Assembly: GCA_947627945.1 (NCBI GenBank)
Contig: CANQYC010000003.1
Coordinates: 1-41,699 of the forward strand
Reading direction: 5' to 3'
DNA length: 41,699 nucleotides
DNA from: an uncultured Clostridia bacterium
GTDB lineage: Bacteria > Bacillota > Clostridia > Oscillospirales > Ruminococcaceae
Shown one piece after another: positions 1 through 9,532 of the stretch. The first letter of the stretch is position 1. Each line of letters begins with the position of its first letter. The position numbers were made by a program, and so were the translations under genes. Below the pieces are notes generated by a model. It saw nothing but the letters and a program-made list of their open reading frames with translations. It was not told the origin of the DNA and ran no database searches.

Positions 1-345
1 CCGCAGTCCCGCCAGTGCGAGGATGTACGCCGCAAACATCCCACCCGGTCCGTAGCCGATCACCACGGGTCTTACATGGCTTCGGCAGGGCATCACCCGG
101 TAGGGATGCTCCCGCACAGGCAGGACATCTTTATGCGGTCGCCGGAGCAGCTGCCGCTCCCCCTGCACAGTCAGATCGACCGTCAGCAGGAATGTCACCT
201 CCCTGCGTCTGGCATCCACCGAACGCCGCCGAAGACGGATCTCCCGGATCTGTGAGACGGGAATGTGCAGCTTGTCCGCAGCAGCCTGCCGCAGGGTATC
301 CTCTGTATAGTCCAGCGGCAGCCGCAGATTCTGCAAACGGATCAT
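1..345 (-). CDS. NAD(P)/FAD-dependent dehydrogenase, N-terminal part (truncated by window edge)
   Basis: Minus-strand reading from ATG at 345: MIRLQNLRLPLDYTEDTLRQAAADKLHIPVSQIREIRLRRRSVDARRREVTFLL...RPVVIGYGPGGMFAAYILALAGLR; GxGPGG dinucleotide-binding motif; ATGA overlap with upstream gene. Not listed in the ORF track because it runs off the window. Confidence 0.75.
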   Translation of the reverse strand, partial: MIRLQNLRLPLDYTEDTLRQAAADKLHIPVSQIREIRLRRRSVDARRREVTFLLTVDLTVQGERQLLRRPHKDVLPVREHPYRVMPCRSHVRPVVIGYGPGGMFAAYILALAGLR

Positions 346-1568
346 GCCTGTTCCTCCCTTCCAAGCTTTGCAGCTGCCATGCCCGCACAGGCACCACTTG
401 CCCAGCACCAATGCAGATGATAGCCGCCGCAAACGGAATGTACATCGACCGCTTCTCCGGTCACAAACAGACCGGGGTATCGCTTTACCTGTAGATCATC
501 CCCCAATGCGCTCCCCGGCACGCCGCCGACAGTCGCCTGTGCCTGTGCAAATCCGGCAGTACCCGTCACCGGAAATTCCAGACCATGCAGCCGCTCTGCG
601 ATCATGGCAAGCTGCCGCCCGGACAGACTGCTGCATTGCATGCCCGGCGGGACTGCACACCGTTCCAGTACTGCCCTGCCCAGAGCCTTATGGACAAGCC
701 CGGTCAGCATGTCCTCACACGATGCCTCCGGGCGGACTGCCTGACAGGTGTAGAGCCGTGCCAATGTCTCCCCCGTATCGCACTCCGGGAAACAGTTCAC
801 AGACAGCCGGAACGCCTTGGTGCGCATGGGATCTATCTGACCGGACAGATCGAATACACAGATGCCGGAAAGTGCCTTTTCCGTAAACTGCACTTCCCCG
901 TCACGGGTGCAGACAGGGACATCCCCGTCGAACAGCGTGACACTGCCCCGGACACGCAGTCCTTTGAGCTGCCGCAGCAATGCCGGATCTGTCCCGACCG
1001 GACAGAGGATCGGATGCGGACTGACGAGCGGGATGCCGAGCTGCTCTAAAATTTTCCACGAGCTGCCATCTGTGCCGAACTTTGGCGCAGCCCATCCGCC
1101 GGCTGCAAAGATCACAGACCTTGCCGCAAGGCACTCCCCTGCTGCCGTCTGTACCTGCCAGTATCCACGCTGCGGGATGAGGGCAGTGACTTCCCTGCCG
1201 CAAAGCTCCTGCGTGCCATCTGCTTTCAGCCGCAGCCGCAGGGCATCAAGCACCCCCGCTGCCGTCATGCTGTACGGGTACATCCGTCCCTGTGCATCGG
1301 TGCGGCAGAACAGCCCCAAATTTCCGAAAAAAGTCGAAACGTCACCGAAACTGCCGAGGATCCCTTCCACAGGAACGCTCCCGGCATAATCGGCGGCGGT
1401 GATCTCAGTATGACTAAGGTTGCATCTCCCGTTTCCGGTGGCAAGGAGTTTCCTGCCGGTACGGGGCAATTTTTCGAGTATGACAATGCGGCGCAGACCA
1501 CAGGCAGCAGCCGTAACAGCTGCTGCCATGCCAGAGGCACCGCCGCCGATCACGATCAGCGGATACAC
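342..1568 (-). CDS. NAD(P)/FAD-dependent oxidoreductase, HI0933/BaiN-like flavoprotein
   Basis: MYPLIVIGGGASGMAAAVTAA...EKLPRTGRKLLATGNGRCNLSH...; C-terminal LFVTGEAVDVHSVCGGYHLHWCWASG, typical of the family. Confidence 0.9.
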   Translation of the reverse strand: MYPLIVIGGGASGMAAAVTAAACGLRRIVILEKLPRTGRKLLATGNGRCNLSHTEITAADYAGSVPVEGILGSFGDVSTFFGNLGLFCRTDAQGRMYPYSMTAAGVLDALRLRLKADGTQELCGREVTALIPQRGYWQVQTAAGECLAARSVIFAAGGWAAPKFGTDGSSWKILEQLGIPLVSPHPILCPVGTDPALLRQLKGLRVRGSVTLFDGDVPVCTRDGEVQFTEKALSGICVFDLSGQIDPMRTKAFRLSVNCFPECDTGETLARLYTCQAVRPEASCEDMLTGLVHKALGRAVLERCAVPPGMQCSSLSGRQLAMIAERLHGLEFPVTGTAGFAQAQATVGGVPGSALGDDLQVKRYPGLFVTGEAVDVHSVCGGYHLHWCWASGACAGMAAAKLGREEQA

Positions 1569-2368
1569 GGCAGCAGCACCTCACAGATATATGTTCTTGC
1601 GTCTCCCGGCTGCGGCAGATGGGAATTGACTGCCACCAATGCGTGTTTTGACGGGAATCCGATGCAGTTCTGTCCCCATTTCCCGCTCAGGCAGAATGCC
1701 TCGCCATAGACCCAGAAGCCCATGCCGTAATCCCTGCCGTCATTGCTGCGGGCATGCGGACGCAGAGCATTCTCCATCCATGCCGCCGGATACATCTTGC
1801 CCTCAAGCACCGACTGTCCGAGCTTTGCCAGATCCCGGGTACTCATATGCAGTCCGCTCGCACCGAAGAACCGCCCTTTTTCGTCATATTCAAACGAATA
1901 TTCCCGGATGCCGAGCGGATGGAGGATCTCCCTGCCGAGAAATTCTGCAAGCGGCTCATCGGCTGCCTGTTCTGCGAGCAGCCCCGCAAGGTAGGTATTG
2001 GCATTGTTATAATAAAATTCCGGTGCGCCGAGGGTCTGTGCCAGACAGGCACCCAGAAAATGATCGCACTGGTATCTGTCCTCAAACAGCAGTCCCCTGT
2101 CCAGTCCGGACTGCATCGTGAGCAGTGCCTCCAGCGTCACCTCTGCGAGCGGAGCCGTCTGCGGCATGTCCGGAAGTGTGCCCAGTTTCGTATCGAGGCG
2201 CAGTTTCCCCGCATCTATGAGCATGCCGACCGCCAGCGAAGTCAGGCTTTTCGTCACAGAATACTGCGGGTGCATCTCATCTATACCGACAGTCTGTGCG
2301 ATGATCTCCCCGTCCTGCATCACAAGTGCAGCGTGGATGCCGGGTATGACAGTTTGCAGTTCCTTCAT
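1556..2368 (-). CDS. serine hydrolase, class C beta-lactamase-like family
   Basis: MKELQTVIPGIHAALVMQDGEIIAQ...QYSVTKSLTSLAVG (SxxK) ... YNNANTYLAGLL (YxN); start at 2368 chosen because AGGAGGT precedes it. Confidence 0.85.
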   Translation of the reverse strand: MKELQTVIPGIHAALVMQDGEIIAQTVGIDEMHPQYSVTKSLTSLAVGMLIDAGKLRLDTKLGTLPDMPQTAPLAEVTLEALLTMQSGLDRGLLFEDRYQCDHFLGACLAQTLGAPEFYYNNANTYLAGLLAEQAADEPLAEFLGREILHPLGIREYSFEYDEKGRFFGASGLHMSTRDLAKLGQSVLEGKMYPAAWMENALRPHARSNDGRDYGMGFWVYGEAFCLSGKWGQNCIGFPSKHALVAVNSHLPQPGDARTYICEVLLPCIR

Positions 2369-2378
2369 GGGATACCTC

Positions 2379-3251
2379 CTATTCCTGCTTCTCAAGCATG
2401 GCGACAGCGGTCAGATCATAGCCTGCATTGATGGCGACCGCCGACCCGATCTTGCTCATCTCTGCCGGGGGATACCCGAGCCGCTGTGTCAGGGCTTCTG
2501 CCACCTGTGCGGCATACGTCCCATCCGCACCCTGAATGACGATATAGGGCGACTCCGGCTGTATGACACTGCAAATTTTTTCGGTCATACGGGACACAAT
2601 ATTCTTTTCCCCCCGTACCTTTTCGCTGACAGAGATCTTGCCGTGTGCAATACGGATGATGGGGCGCAGGCCGAGCAGTTCCCCCGCAAAGGCAGCCGCT
2701 GCGGTCAGTCTGCCGGACTTCTTGACATATTTCAGTGTCATCGGCAGGAAGTACACGCCGACGTTGTCGAGCCAGTGACGCAGGTATGTCAGGATCTCCT
2801 CTGCATCCTTTCCGGCGTCGATCATCTTCTTTGCCTGAAGCACCGGATAGCCGTAAGTCATGGTATAGTTGCCGGAATCAAGGATATGTATCCGCATCCG
2901 GTCATGTGACTCCGGGTACTCCTCATAGAGGGCATCCCGTGCATTGCAGGCGTTCTGATAGGTCGCAGAGCCGGAGGCATTGATGCTGACATAGATCACG
3001 TCCGTGTAGCCCTCGTCAAGATACTGCCGGAACAGCTCCTCAAAGGTGAACATCGTGATCTGTGAAGTGGAGGGCAGATCTGCGGCATGCTGGAGCAGAT
3101 CATAGAATTCTTCCTTTGACAGGTCACGCTGCTCCCGATAGGAATCCCCGTTGACCGTCAGCATAAAACTGAGCATTTCGATCCCGGCTGCCTCTGCCTG
3201 CTGCAGTGGAATGTCACTCGCCGTGTCTGTCATGAGTTTGATCTTCGACAT
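2379..3251 (-). CDS. DegV family protein (fatty-acid binding)
   Basis: MSKIKLMTDTASDIPLQQAEAAGIEMLSFMLTVNGDSYRE...STSQITMFTFEELFRQYLDEGYTDVIYVSINASGSATYQNA. Confidence 0.93.
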   Translation of the reverse strand: MSKIKLMTDTASDIPLQQAEAAGIEMLSFMLTVNGDSYREQRDLSKEEFYDLLQHAADLPSTSQITMFTFEELFRQYLDEGYTDVIYVSINASGSATYQNACNARDALYEEYPESHDRMRIHILDSGNYTMTYGYPVLQAKKMIDAGKDAEEILTYLRHWLDNVGVYFLPMTLKYVKKSGRLTAAAAFAGELLGLRPIIRIAHGKISVSEKVRGEKNIVSRMTEKICSVIQPESPYIVIQGADGTYAAQVAEALTQRLGYPPAEMSKIGSAVAINAGYDLTAVAMLEKQE

Positions 3252-3320
3252 AGAATTCTCCTTCCTGTGATCATAGATCCTATACGTCTCAATTTGTTGA
3301 AAATGGGGGCATGGCAGGGC

Positions 3321-3869
3321 TTATGCCCCTGCGCCCCGCTTTGCATTCCCCTGCTCTGTCCCGTCAAGGGGATCCCAAGTCCCCTGTGTCAGTTCGCCAG
3401 CCTGCGCCATATCCGGAAAATCCCACTGGCGCAGCACCTCATATGCAGCGATCGCCGCCGAATTGGACAGATTCAAACTGCGCAGCGTCGGGCGCATCGG
3501 GATGCGCACCGCCGTTTCCCGGTTCGCCCTCAGCAATGTCTCCGGCAGTCCCGCATCCTCCCGTCCGAACATCAGATAGACCTCCTGCGGATAGTGCGGC
3601 TCCGTATAGCACTGCTGTGCCTTCGTCGTAAAATAATAGATCGTATCCTGCGGATGCCGTGCCTGAAATGCTGCAAGGGAGGGATATTCTGTAATTTCCA
3701 GTTTATCCCAGTAATCCAGACCTGCCCGCCGCAGATGCCTGTCGGAAATGGTGAAACCATAGGGCTGGATGAGATGCAGCGATGCGCCTGTGACGGCGCA
3801 GGTGCGTGAAATATTGCCTGTATTCTGTGGTATCTGCGGTTCACAGAGAACAATGTGCAGCTTTGGCAT
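3321..3869 (-). CDS. trmL: tRNA (cytidine(34)-2'-O)-methyltransferase, SPOUT family, TrmL-like
   Basis: MPKLHIVLCEPQIPQNTGNISRTCAVTGASLHLIQPYGF...LMFGREDAGLPETLL...RIPMRPTLRSLNLSNSAAIAAYEVLRQ. Confidence 0.92.
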   Translation of the reverse strand: MPKLHIVLCEPQIPQNTGNISRTCAVTGASLHLIQPYGFTISDRHLRRAGLDYWDKLEITEYPSLAAFQARHPQDTIYYFTTKAQQCYTEPHYPQEVYLMFGREDAGLPETLLRANRETAVRIPMRPTLRSLNLSNSAAIAAYEVLRQWDFPDMAQAGELTQGTWDPLDGTEQGNAKRGAGA

Positions 3870-3959
3870 GGCGTGACTCCGTTTCTAAATGATGGTATGT
3901 AAGTTTCTTTGCACACGGGGCATACTGTTCACAGAATCTACAAGAAGGAGGGATGTTCT

Positions 3960-4133
3960 GTGAGTATGAAAGCGATCGTGAAAGGGATCTCCGTCGGTGC
4001 GACTGTCGGCACGGCGTGCTTTATGCTCGTCCGTTCCGGTGAGCGCAAAAAACGCAGCATCAAACGCCACGCCGGCAAGATGCTCCGTGCTGCCGGTGCC
4101 GTACTGGATGATTTCACTTCCGTCATGAGATGA
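3960..4133 (+). CDS. small basic hypothetical protein (about 57 aa)
   Basis: GGAGGG SD followed by GTG AGT ATG: VSMKAIVKGISVGATVGTACFMLVRSGERKKRSIKRHAGKMLRAAGAVLDDFTSVMR; hydrophobic N-terminal segment then basic tail; ATG at 3966 is an alternative start. Confidence 0.6.
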   Translation: MSMKAIVKGISVGATVGTACFMLVRSGERKKRSIKRHAGKMLRAAGAVLDDFTSVMR

Positions 4134-4134
4134 T

Positions 4135-4172
4135 GCAGATGCCTGCCGTCCTTGCAAAAGGGCGGCATCTGC
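4135..4172. repeat. imperfect inverted repeat / hairpin without a T-tract
   Basis: GCAGATGCC(T)GCC...GGCGGCATCTGC, 12 bp with a one-base bulge, between convergent genes. Confidence 0.5.
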
Positions 4173-4203
4173 TTCGCACTGCCAAGCCATCCGGGGCTGT
4201 TTC

Positions 4204-4629
4204 TCAGTTCGCTCCCTGATGTTTCCGGTAGGCAAGGTAGCTCTCCAGTATGATGACCGCTGCCACGGCATCCACCACCGCCTTGCGCTTTTTTCCCCTC
4301 GTATTCGTGACATTCAGATACTGGTGCGCCGAGACCGTTGTACAGCGTTCATCCCAGAGTACATAGTCCAGTCCCGTCAGCTCATGCAGCCGTTCCGCAA
4401 ACGCCTGACATGCTTCCGCACGTTCCCCGATGGTATTGTTCATGTTTTTCGGATGCCCGACCACGAGCAGTTCTGCCTTCTGTGCCTTTGCCGCCTCTGC
4501 GACTGCCTGTGCGCAGCGTTCCCTGTCACGCTCCTGCACGACCGTCAGCGGTGAGGCAAGCAGCTCGTCCTTGTCACAGACAGCAAGCCCGGTCCTCGCA
4601 TCGCCAAAATCCACACCCATGATCCGCAT
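4204..4629 (-). CDS. ruvX: Holliday junction resolvase-like RuvX/YqgF
   Basis: MRIMGVDFGDARTGLAVCDKDELLASPLTVV...ELLVVGHPKNMNNTIGERAEACQAFAERL...VLWDERCTTVSAHQYL. Confidence 0.93.
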   Translation of the reverse strand: MRIMGVDFGDARTGLAVCDKDELLASPLTVVQERDRERCAQAVAEAAKAQKAELLVVGHPKNMNNTIGERAEACQAFAERLHELTGLDYVLWDERCTTVSAHQYLNVTNTRGKKRKAVVDAVAAVIILESYLAYRKHQGAN

Positions 4630-4635
4630 CGTACA

Positions 4636-5547
4636 TCACCAGGGCTCCACCGTGCCGATAATATCACGCACGGCGGCAATATGGTTCTGATTCAGAAATT
4701 CATCCATCTCCCGGAGGATGCGCAGCGGCGCACAGGGATCCGTAAAGCAAGCCATGCCCACCTGCACCGCAGAAGCACCTGCCATCATCAGCTCGATGGC
4801 ATCCTCTCCCGAAGTGACACCGCCCATGCCGATGACCGGGATCTGTACCGCATTGGCAACCTGCCATACCATGCGCACGGCGACTGGGAACACTGCCGGA
4901 CCAGACAGCCCGCCGACATTGTTATGCAGTATGGGGCGTCTGGTACGGACATCAATGCGCATCCCGAGCAGTGTATTGATGAGAGAAACGGCATCGGCAC
5001 CGGCTGCTTCCACGGCTTTTGCGATCTCCGTGATGCTGGTCACATTCGGGGAGAGCTTGACGACAAGGGGCTTTGCGGTGGCTTTGCGGACAGCCGCCGT
5101 CACCTGCTCTGCCATTGCGCAGGATGTGCCGAAAGCGGCACCGCCCTGCCGCACATTCGGACAGGAGATATTCAGCTCGATCATATGGGCATCCGTGCTG
5201 TCGAGCTTCGCCGCCACCTCTGCGCATTCCTCCGCCGTAGCACCGGCAATGTTGGCAAGGATGACCGTGTTTTCCTGCATCAGTCTGGGCAGCTCCCTCT
5301 CAAGAAAGGCGTCAATGCCGGGATTCTGCAATCCCACGGAATTGAGCATGCCAGCGGGCGTTTCTGCCACACGGGGCGGAAGATTGCCCGTGCGGGGCGA
5401 TCCGGTCGTGCCCTTGGTCGCAATGCCGCCGAGTGCGGAAAGCGGGTAAAATTCCGCATATTCCCTGCCGTATCCGAACACACCGGATGCCGGGATGATG
5501 GGATTTTTGAACGGGATCCCGCAAACCTCTGTAGAAAGATCCGCCAT
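4636..5547 (-). CDS. pyrD: dihydroorotate dehydrogenase B, catalytic subunit
   Basis: MADLSTEVCGIPFKNPIIPASGVFGYGREYAEFYPLSALGGIATKGTT...NISCPNVRQGG...GMGGVTSGEDAIELMMAGASAVQVG; start set at 5547 (TAATG overlap with pyrK). Confidence 0.96.
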   Translation of the reverse strand: MADLSTEVCGIPFKNPIIPASGVFGYGREYAEFYPLSALGGIATKGTTGSPRTGNLPPRVAETPAGMLNSVGLQNPGIDAFLERELPRLMQENTVILANIAGATAEECAEVAAKLDSTDAHMIELNISCPNVRQGGAAFGTSCAMAEQVTAAVRKATAKPLVVKLSPNVTSITEIAKAVEAAGADAVSLINTLLGMRIDVRTRRPILHNNVGGLSGPAVFPVAVRMVWQVANAVQIPVIGMGGVTSGEDAIELMMAGASAVQVGMACFTDPCAPLRILREMDEFLNQNHIAAVRDIIGTVEPW

Positions 5548-6320
5548 TACCAGATCACCTCCTCTGCCCTGAACACAGGACCATCCTTGCAGACATGCAG
5601 ATAATGCTCCCCTCCATCGGCATCCTGCGTCCGTGTGGCACAGCAAAGACAGGCACCAACGCCGCATGCCATACGTTCCTCGAGCGAGACCTCACAGCGC
5701 ACCTGCTGCCGCAGACATACCTGTGCAACGGCTTTCAGCATCGCCACGGGGCCGCAGGCATAGACCATATCTGCCCCCTCGCTCACCAGCTGTTCGAGCG
5801 GTGCGGTGACAAACCCCCTGACAGCTCCGGCGGAACCATCCTCCGTACAGCAGATCGTCTGCGCCCCGGCTGCCTCCAGATCCTCCTGTAAGATCACCTG
5901 CGAAAAGCTGCGGAACCCGGAGATCGCAGCCGCCTTTACACCGTAATAGTCCGCCAGCGGCAGCATGGGCGGAACGCCGATCCCCCCGCCGACCAAGATC
6001 ACATGCGCCGCTTCCGGCAGCAGTGTAAAGCCATGTCCGAGCGGTGCGATCATGTCCATAGCATCCCCCGGGTTCAGGCGGGACAGCGTCTCCGTCCCCT
6101 TTCCCCGGATGGCGAAGACAAGGCGAAGCGTGCCATGTTCCCTGTCGATGCCCGCAATGGAGATCGGTCTTCGCAGTCCGGCACCGGCGGGCAAGATGTG
6201 AACGAACTGCCCCGGCTGTGCCTGCGCCGCCACATCGGGACAGGACAGCGTAAAGCTGAAAATGTCCTTTGCTATGGCAGTTTTTTTCAAGATGGGGTAA
6301 TTCCCCTGCATATACTTCAT
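5547..6320 (-). CDS. pyrK: dihydroorotate dehydrogenase B, electron transfer subunit
   Basis: FAD/NAD(P)-binding fold, RPISIAGID, VGGGIGVPPMLPLADYYG, C-terminal 2Fe-2S cysteines CEVSLEERMACGVGACLCC. Confidence 0.94.
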   Translation of the reverse strand: MKYMQGNYPILKKTAIAKDIFSFTLSCPDVAAQAQPGQFVHILPAGAGLRRPISIAGIDREHGTLRLVFAIRGKGTETLSRLNPGDAMDMIAPLGHGFTLLPEAAHVILVGGGIGVPPMLPLADYYGVKAAAISGFRSFSQVILQEDLEAAGAQTICCTEDGSAGAVRGFVTAPLEQLVSEGADMVYACGPVAMLKAVAQVCLRQQVRCEVSLEERMACGVGACLCCATRTQDADGGEHYLHVCKDGPVFRAEEVIW

Positions 6321-6336
6321 GAGGATGCTCCTCTCA

Positions 6337-9300
6337 TCAGATCTTGGTAATATCCACCAGCTCTATCTCATCCATGCTCCGCCCGGAACGCAGGACATTT
6401 GCCAGTGCATTCGCCGTATCCACCGCCGTCAGCGAACAGATGGAACGTTCCACGGATTTGCGCCGCATCCGGACAGAATCCCTTGCCGGCAGTCTGCCCT
6501 TGGCAGAGGTGGAGATCATGTAGTGGATCTTCCCGCTCTCGAGCAGATCGAGCGTATTCGGGCTGCCCTCGGAGATCTTGCGGACGGTATTGGTGGCGAT
6601 CATATTTTTATTCAGGTAGCTGGCAGTGCCGCTGGTGGCATACAGCTCAAAGCCCATGCGGGCAAATTTGTCCGCTATGCTGATCATCTCACGCTTTTCG
6701 GAATCACGCACGGAGATCAGCACGCCGCCCTCTTTCTTGAGGTCGTAGCCCGCACCCACGAGCCCTTTCAGCAGCGCATCCTCAAAGTTTTTGCCGATGC
6801 CAAGGCATTCGCCGGTGGACTTCATCTCCGGACCGAGCATCGTATCCACATCCTGGAGCTTTTCAAAGCTGAACACCGGGACCTTGACTGCCACATACTC
6901 CCCTTCCGGATACAGACCGCTCTTGTAGCCAAGTGACTGCAAGGTGATGCCGAACATGACCTTGGTCGCAATGTCCACCATCGGGATGCCCGTGACCTTG
7001 CTGATGTAGGGCACCGTCCGGGAGGAACGGGGATTGACCTCGATGACATAGACCTCATCCCGATAGACCACATACTGGATGTTCACAAGTCCAACCACGC
7101 CCAGTGCCAGGGAAAGGCGGCGGGTATATTCAATGATCGTCTCACGGATGCGTTTTGACAGATTCTGTGCCGGGTAGACGGAAATGGAGTCGCCGGAATG
7201 CACGCCTGCACGCTCGATATGTTCCATGATGCCTGGGATCAGGAAATCTTTCCCGTCACAGATGGCATCGACCTCGACCTCTGTACCCATCATGTACTTG
7301 TCGATCAGCACGGGGTTTTCGATCATGTGGGAGGTGATGATCCCCATGTATTCCACCACATCCTGCTCGGAATGTGCAATGATCATATTCTGTCCGCCAA
7401 GGACATAGGACGGACGCAGCAGCACGGGATAGCCCAGCCTTTCGGCAGCTTTGACTGCCTCCTTGGTCGTCATGACTGTAAAGCCCTCGGGACGGGGGAT
7501 GCCGCACTGTTCGAGCAGCTCATCGAACCGTTCCCTGTCCTCGGCAGCATCGATATGATCCGCAGAGGTGCCGAGGATACGTACGCCGCTGTCAGCAAGA
7601 TGGCGTGTCAGCTTGATGGCAGTCTGTCCTCCGAACTGCACCACAACACCGTAGGGCTGCTCGGTGGCAATGATATTGTCCACATCCTCCGGCGTGAGCG
7701 GGTCAAAATACAGACGGTCGCCGGTGTCAAAATCGGTGGAAACGGTCTCCGGATTGTTGTTGCAGATCACGGCTTCATAGCCCAGCTCTTTCAGCGTCCA
7801 GACGCAGTGTACGGAGCAGTAGTCGAATTCGATGCCCTGCCCGATGCGGATGGGACCGGAGCCGAATACAATGACCTTTTTCTTGTCGGAATGTTTGCGC
7901 TCGATGAATTGCTTCGCCTCGTTCTCCTCGTCATAGGTCGAGTAGAAGTACGGCGTCTCCGCCTTGAATTCGCCCGCACAGGTATCGACCATCTTATACA
8001 CCGCATTCCGGTGCATGGGGCATTTCTGTCCGGACAGACGTTCGATCGTCTTGTCCAGATAGCCGTACTGCTTGGCGGTCAGGTATTTCTGCTCTGTCAG
8101 GGTATCCTCTGCCAGCCATGCCTCCAGCTCGACCAGATTCAGGAGCTTGTCAAGGAACCATTCGTCGATCAATGTGATCTCATGGATCTTTGCCACGGAA
8201 ACGCCTTTTTTCAGTGCGGCGAACACCTGAAATGCACGCTCGTCCTCCACACCGCCCTGCAGACGCCCGAGCAGCTCCTCCACGGTCATTGCTTCGTACT
8301 TCTTCATGTTCAGCGAATCGACACCCAGCTCCGTGGAACGTACTGCCTTCATCATAGCCTGTTCAAAGCTCGTGCCGATCGCCATGACCTCGCCGGTCGC
8401 CTTCATCTGCGTACCGAGGGTACGCTTGGCATAGACGAATTTATCAAACGCCCATTTGGGGAACTTGATGACGACATAATCCAGTGCCGGCTCAAAGCAG
8501 GCATAGGTCTTGCCGGTGACTTGGTTGATGATCTCATCGAGTGTATAGCCGATGGCGATCCTTGTCGCCACCTTGGCGATCGGATAGCCAGTCGCCTTGG
8601 ATGCGAGCGCAGAAGAACGTGACACTCTCGGGTTGACCTCGATCACCGCATATTCCATGCTCTCCGGATGCAGGGCAAACTGACAGTTGCAGCCGCCCTC
8701 GACTTTCAGCTCGGAAATAATATTGAGGGATGCCGTCCGCAGCATCTGGTACTCCCTGTCGGACAATGTCACCGCAGGGGCAATGACGATGCTGTCACCG
8801 GTATGAACGCCCACAGGGTCAAAATTCTCCATGGAGCAGACGGTGATGACATTGCCTTTCCGGTCACGGATGACCTCGAACTCGATCTCCTTCCAGCCGC
8901 TGATGCACTTCTCGATCAGCACCTGCGTGATGGGAGACAGCCGCAGTCCGTTGGTGGAAATGTCACGGAGCTGCGCCTCATCCTCTGCAATGCCGCCGCC
9001 GGTACCGCCGAGCGTGAACGCCGGACGGACAATGACCGGATAGCCGATCTCTCCGGCAAATGCCACGGCATCCTCCACAGTCTCCACGACTTTGGAGGGA
9101 ATGCACGGCTCTCCGATCTTCTCCATCGTATCCTTGAATGCCTGACGATCCTCCGCCTTGTGGATGGTCTCCGGATCGGCACCGAGGAGCTTCACATGGT
9201 GGCTGTCGAGGAAACCCTCCTCGGCAAGCTGCATCGAAAGCGTCAGACCCGTCTGTCCGCCGAGCGTGGACAGGATGCTGTCAGGTTTTTCCAGCTCAAT

Positions 9301-9531
9301 GACGCTCTTGACCACATCAAGCGTCAGCGGCTCGATATAGACCTTGTCCGCCATTGCCTTATCGGTCATGATGGTCGCCGGGTTGGAGTTGATGAGTACG
9401 ACCTCCAGTCCCTCCTGCTTGAGGGCACGGCATGCCTGCGTACCGGCATAGTCAAACTCCGCTGCCTGTCCGATGATGATCGGACCTGAACCGATCACCA
9501 GCACCTTTTTGATATCGCTGCGCAGTCCCAT
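6337..9531 (-). CDS. carB: carbamoyl-phosphate synthase, large subunit
   Basis: MGLRSDIKKVLVIGSGPIIIGQAAEFDYAGTQACRALKQEGLEVVLINSNPATIMTD..., duplicated ATP-grasp halves, about 1064 aa from the start at 9531. Confidence 0.98.
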   Translation of the reverse strand: MGLRSDIKKVLVIGSGPIIIGQAAEFDYAGTQACRALKQEGLEVVLINSNPATIMTDKAMADKVYIEPLTLDVVKSVIELEKPDSILSTLGGQTGLTLSMQLAEEGFLDSHHVKLLGADPETIHKAEDRQAFKDTMEKIGEPCIPSKVVETVEDAVAFAGEIGYPVIVRPAFTLGGTGGGIAEDEAQLRDISTNGLRLSPITQVLIEKCISGWKEIEFEVIRDRKGNVITVCSMENFDPVGVHTGDSIVIAPAVTLSDREYQMLRTASLNIISELKVEGGCNCQFALHPESMEYAVIEVNPRVSRSSALASKATGYPIAKVATRIAIGYTLDEIINQVTGKTYACFEPALDYVVIKFPKWAFDKFVYAKRTLGTQMKATGEVMAIGTSFEQAMMKAVRSTELGVDSLNMKKYEAMTVEELLGRLQGGVEDERAFQVFAALKKGVSVAKIHEITLIDEWFLDKLLNLVELEAWLAEDTLTEQKYLTAKQYGYLDKTIERLSGQKCPMHRNAVYKMVDTCAGEFKAETPYFYSTYDEENEAKQFIERKHSDKKKVIVFGSGPIRIGQGIEFDYCSVHCVWTLKELGYEAVICNNNPETVSTDFDTGDRLYFDPLTPEDVDNIIATEQPYGVVVQFGGQTAIKLTRHLADSGVRILGTSADHIDAAEDRERFDELLEQCGIPRPEGFTVMTTKEAVKAAERLGYPVLLRPSYVLGGQNMIIAHSEQDVVEYMGIITSHMIENPVLIDKYMMGTEVEVDAICDGKDFLIPGIMEHIERAGVHSGDSISVYPAQNLSKRIRETIIEYTRRLSLALGVVGLVNIQYVVYRDEVYVIEVNPRSSRTVPYISKVTGIPMVDIATKVMFGITLQSLGYKSGLYPEGEYVAVKVPVFSFEKLQDVDTMLGPEMKSTGECLGIGKNFEDALLKGLVGAGYDLKKEGGVLISVRDSEKREMISIADKFARMGFELYATSGTASYLNKNMIATNTVRKISEGSPNTLDLLESGKIHYMISTSAKGRLPARDSVRMRRKSVERSICSLTAVDTANALANVLRSGRSMDEIELVDITKI

Positions 9532-9532
9532 C

